DNA of 64,000 bases from Verrucomicrobiales bacterium (GTDB lineage Bacteria; Verrucomicrobiota; Verrucomicrobiia; Limisphaerales; J093). Below the pieces are notes generated by a model. It saw only the letters and a list, made by a program, of their open reading frames with translations. It did not search any database and was not told the DNA's origin. The stretch covers positions 1 through 64,000 of the forward strand of contig JACKPV010000022.1 of the NCBI GenBank assembly GCA_024233305.1, in the 5' to 3' direction. A program made the position numbers and the translations under genes. This document shows positions 61,801 through 64,000 of the stretch, one piece after another. The number at the start of each line of letters is the position of its first letter. Position 1 is the first letter of the stretch.

Positions 61801-63370
61801 CGGCGTCTACGCCATCTATTGCTCGAACTACTCGTGCGGGCCGGACAGCTTCAACCTGCATTTCTGCAGTCACTTGATGGAGGGCAAACCGTTCGCGATC
61901 ATCGAAACCGACGGACACGCCGGGGACGCGGGCACCAAGACCCGGATCGAGGCGTTCCTGCATTGCGTGCGCGAGGACCTGGCGGTCGCAGGAAATCCCC
62001 GCCCAACCACCGGGTTCGACCAGCCACCGCTTGGCCAGGTGCGGCTCGAGGACATCCGCGCCCGCAACGAAACGGTGCTGGTCCCGAGCATGGGCCCGGT
62101 CGCCCAGCCGGTGGTCGCCTGCCTGCGAGGTGTGGGCTTGCGCGCGGAGGCCCTGCCGCCCTCGGATGCCGAGGCGCTGCGCCGCGGACGCCGCCACACC
62201 TCCGGCAAGGAATGCCTGCCGATGAGCATGACCCTGGGCGGCTTGTTGCGGCGGGTGGAGAACGACCCCGATGCCGACCGGCGGTTCGTTTTCCTGATGC
62301 CGCGTCCGCAGGGGCCGTGCCGGTTCGGCGCCTACAACCTGCTCAACCAGATCGTGCTCCAACGCCTCGGCCTCGGGGATCGCGTACGGCTCTGGGCGCC
62401 CGTCGAACGGGATTACTTCGCCACCTTCACACCGGCGTTCACCTTCCTGTTGATCAGCGGTTTCCTGGCAGTGGAACGGCTGCAGCAAGCCCTGCTCGAG
62501 GTGCGTCCGGGCTGCCCGGATCCGACCGCGCTGGCGGAAACTCACCGGCGACACGAGGCCGCTTTGCTTGCCCTGCTCGAACGGGAAGCCGGCCGGCGTC
62601 ATTCGCTGCCGGGCGTCCTGTGGCAGGCGGCTTCGGGCGGCTTGCTCGGCATCCGGGACCTGCTGCGCGCGGCCGCGGCGGACTTCGCCCGTTTCCGGCG
62701 CCCGGCAGACCGACCCACCGTTCTCGTGGCCGGGGAAATCTACGTGCGGCTGGATCCGTTCTCGAACGGCAACGTGATCGCCGAACTCGAGCGCCGTGGC
62801 CTGCGCGTTCGCTTGGCGCCTTTTGGCGAATGGCTCGAATACGTGGACCAACTCCATCAACCGCCGCCGGGACTGACGGGTTTGAGCGGTCGGCTCAGCC
62901 GGCGCCTGCACCGTCGCATCCGTGAAGTCACCGCCGAAGCCATGGCCCCGGTGCTGGGCGACGAAGCCCCCGCCTCCGTGCCGCAGGCCCTGTCCGCTGC
63001 CAAACCCTACCTCCGTCCGGAACTCGAAGGCGAAGCGGTGCTCACCCTCGGCGCGCCCCTCCACGAATGGCGCGCCGGCGTCATCGACGCCCTCCTGAGC
63101 GTCGGCCCGCTCGAATGCATGCCCAACAAGATCGCCGAGGCCCAACTCCATCACGTCGGACAGGCCGAGGGTCTGCTCTCGCTGACACTCTCGCTCAATG
63201 GCGAACCCCCGGACCCGGCCACGTTGGACACCTTTGCCTACGAGGTGCATGCCCGGTTCGCGCGCCGGCGTCACGCATTGGTTGCCGCCGCGGATCCGGT
63301 CCCTGATCCGGCCCGCCAGAAAGCGCCCGACCGGACGGTCCCCGCCTCCGCCCCTGCCGCCCGCGATTGA
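58871..63370 (+). CDS. Tandem BadF/HgdC-type ATPase with HgdB-like reductase domain
   Basis: A 1499-residue fusion. Two ASKHA-fold activase domains follow each other: domain 1 (about 53-310) opens LGIDLGAETLK and has C172 in RCSQGTGNF and C211 in GRCPVILKTD; domain 2 (about 357-620) opens VAGFDVGSTGSKLVV and has C489 in EACSAGTGSF and C530 in QHCSVFMAEV. In HgdC these two Cys per subunit hold a [4Fe-4S] cluster at the dimer interface. A Cys-rich link (C649, C655, C662, C684) precedes a DUF2229-like part and HgdB-like domains (about 850-1490). The family (2-hydroxyacyl-CoA dehydratase activases and double-cubane cluster proteins) drives ATP-dependent low-potential electron transfer. ATG 58871 is probable; the first 50 residues are unlike the family. 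Confidence 0.85.
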   Translation: MDCRGLTCRLNSPNASPEGRNGRHHPRVDAVSSLPSKCADAVAGCPDANGEQRFLGIDLGAETLKVVEIIRTETQIIPGRTRLVEHGKHPRHALADTLAEFDWPTVAGAAVTGRLGRSVRLPRIPTKQAQAEAWRAWFGMEPATLISIGSHGFSTLELRVDGPELYRENGRCSQGTGNFLRQLVERFGLAVEEASELCVGVAEAAKLSGRCPVILKTDMTHLANKGEDRAGILAGLFDAVCENVLVLVKPGRSPERVALVGGVAESRRVQRTFNARLQAMGFQAVELTGNQRRYLEATGAALLAHRADTPLPAIGDLVAEEPALRLESVPPLAATLNRVRRLAAPPMAPAVTGDTPLVAGFDVGSTGSKLVVLSAGATGLVWEGYRRTSGNPVAAAQDLWRRFLESPAARGRVIRFAVTGSGREIVGSLLANCYGHEAVIVLNEIVAHATGALHFDSRVDTIFEIGGQDAKYIRLEGGRVIDAAMNEACSAGTGSFIEEQGGRFAGRPDVVAMGRLAIEAPGGVSLGQHCSVFMAEVIDEAVAAGVDQPIIMAGLYDSIIQNYLNRVKGCRPVGRVVFCQGMPFAADALAAAVARQTGSEIVIPPNPGTVGALGIALLAARDSSAPQESMPDPAVFLEATVEGKDTFVCRATVGCGEPGNHCRIDRLRTTVQGHRKTFQWGGGCSLYDRGTQHRKLPDRAPDPFREREALIESLWQAPEARAPGPVVALSDEFMLKGLLPFFATFLRRLGCQLTRIQAAGASTLQRGIREGNVPFCAPMQFFQGVVAEMATANADFLFLPAITSLPRVANEPVAKTCPILQAGPEVAGWALPPATRRRVVSPWMQVDAGGLSDGAFRRACEELARTFGFDGEPVTRALAAAVRAQEDFNTACAAIGRGAIEFCAAREIPGVVVLGRPYTIYNRVLNSNAPALLREQGAVAIPIDCHPVDREAPVFPDMFWAYGQRILRAAHQVRRTPGVYAIYCSNYSCGPDSFNLHFCSHLMEGKPFAIIETDGHAGDAGTKTRIEAFLHCVREDLAVAGNPRPTTGFDQPPLGQVRLEDIRARNETVLVPSMGPVAQPVVACLRGVGLRAEALPPSDAEALRRGRRHTSGKECLPMSMTLGGLLRRVENDPDADRRFVFLMPRPQGPCRFGAYNLLNQIVLQRLGLGDRVRLWAPVERDYFATFTPAFTFLLISGFLAVERLQQALLEVRPGCPDPTALAETHRRHEAALLALLEREAGRRHSLPGVLWQAASGGLLGIRDLLRAAAADFARFRRPADRPTVLVAGEIYVRLDPFSNGNVIAELERRGLRVRLAPFGEWLEYVDQLHQPPPGLTGLSGRLSRRLHRRIREVTAEAMAPVLGDEAPASVPQALSAAKPYLRPELEGEAVLTLGAPLHEWRAGVIDALLSVGPLECMPNKIAEAQLHHVGQAEGLLSLTLSLNGEPPDPATLDTFAYEVHARFARRRHALVAAADPVPDPARQKAPDRTVPASAPAARD

Positions 63371-63521
63371 GGAACATCCATCCGGCACGGATCGGCCCCA
63401 TCCACAACGCCCTCGGGCTGCTGGTAGATGCCCCGCGCCGCGGGCTCCCGGCACGGCCTGTACCGGGCGCATTACGGCGTTGACGTCACATTAGCGGGCG
63501 TAGTTACCTTCATTACGCGCA

Positions 63522-64000
63522 ATGAGATTTCGGATGAGCAACGCAATCGGCCTGGCCGGCATCATGCTGGTCGGCCCGGTCAGCTTGGTGGCGGCGCCCC
63601 CCCCGGACGGCGTTGACCGCTTTCTGGAGGCCCATTGCCGGGACTGCCACGACGCCGACACCCGGAAGGGGGATCTTGATCTGACGAGCTTGCTGTTCGC
63701 CCCTTCGTCCGCGGAGAATTTCGACCGTTGGGTTCGCGTGCATGACCGGGTGCGGGCCGGCGAGATGCCTCCCGAGCGAAAGGCACGTCCGGAGGCGGGC
63801 GAAACCGAGGCGTTCGTCCGTTCGCTGGGGGACGCCCTTCTGGCCGCCGGGAAGACGCGGGTGGCGTCCGAGGGCCGCTCGACACAACGCCGGCTGAATC
63901 GTTACGAATACGAGAACGCTTTGCGGGACCTGCTCCAGGCCCCCTGGCTGCAGATCCGGGACACCCTGCCGGAGGATGGCGAGGCCTACCGGTTCAACAA
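63522..64000 (+). CDS. DUF1587-type cytochrome c protein, 5' part
   Basis: The frame is open to the window end, at least 159 residues. After a signal peptide (IGLAGIMLVGPVSLVAA) a cytochrome c-type heme site HCRDCHD is present, then LDLTSLLF and the start of a DUF1587-like domain (RLNRYEYENALRDLLQAPW). Proteins of this type in Verrucomicrobia and Planctomycetes also carry DUF1592, DUF1588 and DUF1595 domains, not visible here. ATG 63522 is used; ATG 63534 is an alternative. The 151-base gap upstream carries a near-consensus TTGACG at 63480 but no convincing -10. Confidence 0.75.
   Translation, partial: MRFRMSNAIGLAGIMLVGPVSLVAAPPPDGVDRFLEAHCRDCHDADTRKGDLDLTSLLFAPSSAENFDRWVRVHDRVRAGEMPPERKARPEAGETEAFVRSLGDALLAAGKTRVASEGRSTQRRLNRYEYENALRDLLQAPWLQIRDTLPEDGEAYRFN

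Noticed and set aside
59990..63472. 1160-codon minus ORF opposite the BadF-type gene
   Set aside because: Shadow frame; the plus strand has unmistakable activase motifs.
1..64000. CRISPR arrays, rRNA genes and riboswitches
   Set aside because: No regularly spaced repeats, rRNA or known riboswitch cores were recognised anywhere in the window.

Overview
The window is GC-rich and gene-dense. It looks like a chromosomal stretch from a Verrucomicrobiota bacterium, probably close to Limisphaerales/Pedosphaera; this is an inference from gene content, since no rRNA is present. Supporting features are a CotH-kinase/lamin-tail surface protein, a DUF4091 glycosidase-like protein, secreted PQQ-propeller proteins, a Tat-exported TIM-barrel protein, a DUF1587-type cytochrome protein, a type II pseudopilin, and ECF sigma factors beside membrane Ser/Thr kinases with C-terminal sensor repeats.

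Layout. 1-2100: end of an integrated element, with a tyrosine recombinase beside the 3' end of tRNA-Ala(GGC). 2301-4292: an orphan parA and a divergent dihydropteroate-synthase-like gene behind tRNA-Arg(TCT). 4373-9115: a scrapyard of mobile DNA holding an integrase cut by an IS66-like end, an IS66 tnpA fragment, a frameshifted IS66 tnpB, a DruA/DUF4338 fragment, a perfect hairpin, and an IS3 remnant abutting a broken Toprim primase. 9215-18000: a secreted S9 peptidase, the CotH protein and the DUF4091 protein. 18108-22259: the protein-arginine-phosphorylation set mcsA-mcsB-clpC. 22303-25660: ilvE, a quinone oxidoreductase and a PQQ propeller. 25825-29645: clpS coupled to a DUF2017-like gene, then a TIM-barrel isomerase coupled to a sialidase-like protein. 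29646-30169: a gene-free stretch with paired palindromic repeats also found at 5203-5386. 30170-43000: a tiny membrane protein, a kinase/ECF sigma pair, an M23 peptidase, a giant lamin-tail/DUF3616 protein and a second PQQ propeller. 43273-47514: a four-gene MacAB-type exporter. 47559-51065: an esterase, an FmdB-type zinc ribbon protein and an SLC13 permease. 51417-53765: an ECF sigma factor fused in frame to the back half of a Ser/Thr kinase. 54044-58505: a pseudopilin, a nucleoside hydrolase-GH43 fusion and a PLP decarboxylase. 58871-63370: a 1499-residue tandem BadF/HgdC-HgdB-like enzyme. 63522-64000: start of a DUF1587-type cytochrome protein.

The genes fall into three groups. One is proteostasis (ClpC with McsA/McsB marking phospho-arginine substrates, plus ClpS). 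One is a large secreted and envelope polymer-degradation repertoire (CotH, DUF4091, sialidase, GH43, S9, M23, PQQ). The third is sensing (ECF/kinase modules). Accessory DNA is concentrated in 1-9115. The two most unusual single genes are the sigma-kinase fusion and the tandem archerase-type protein.
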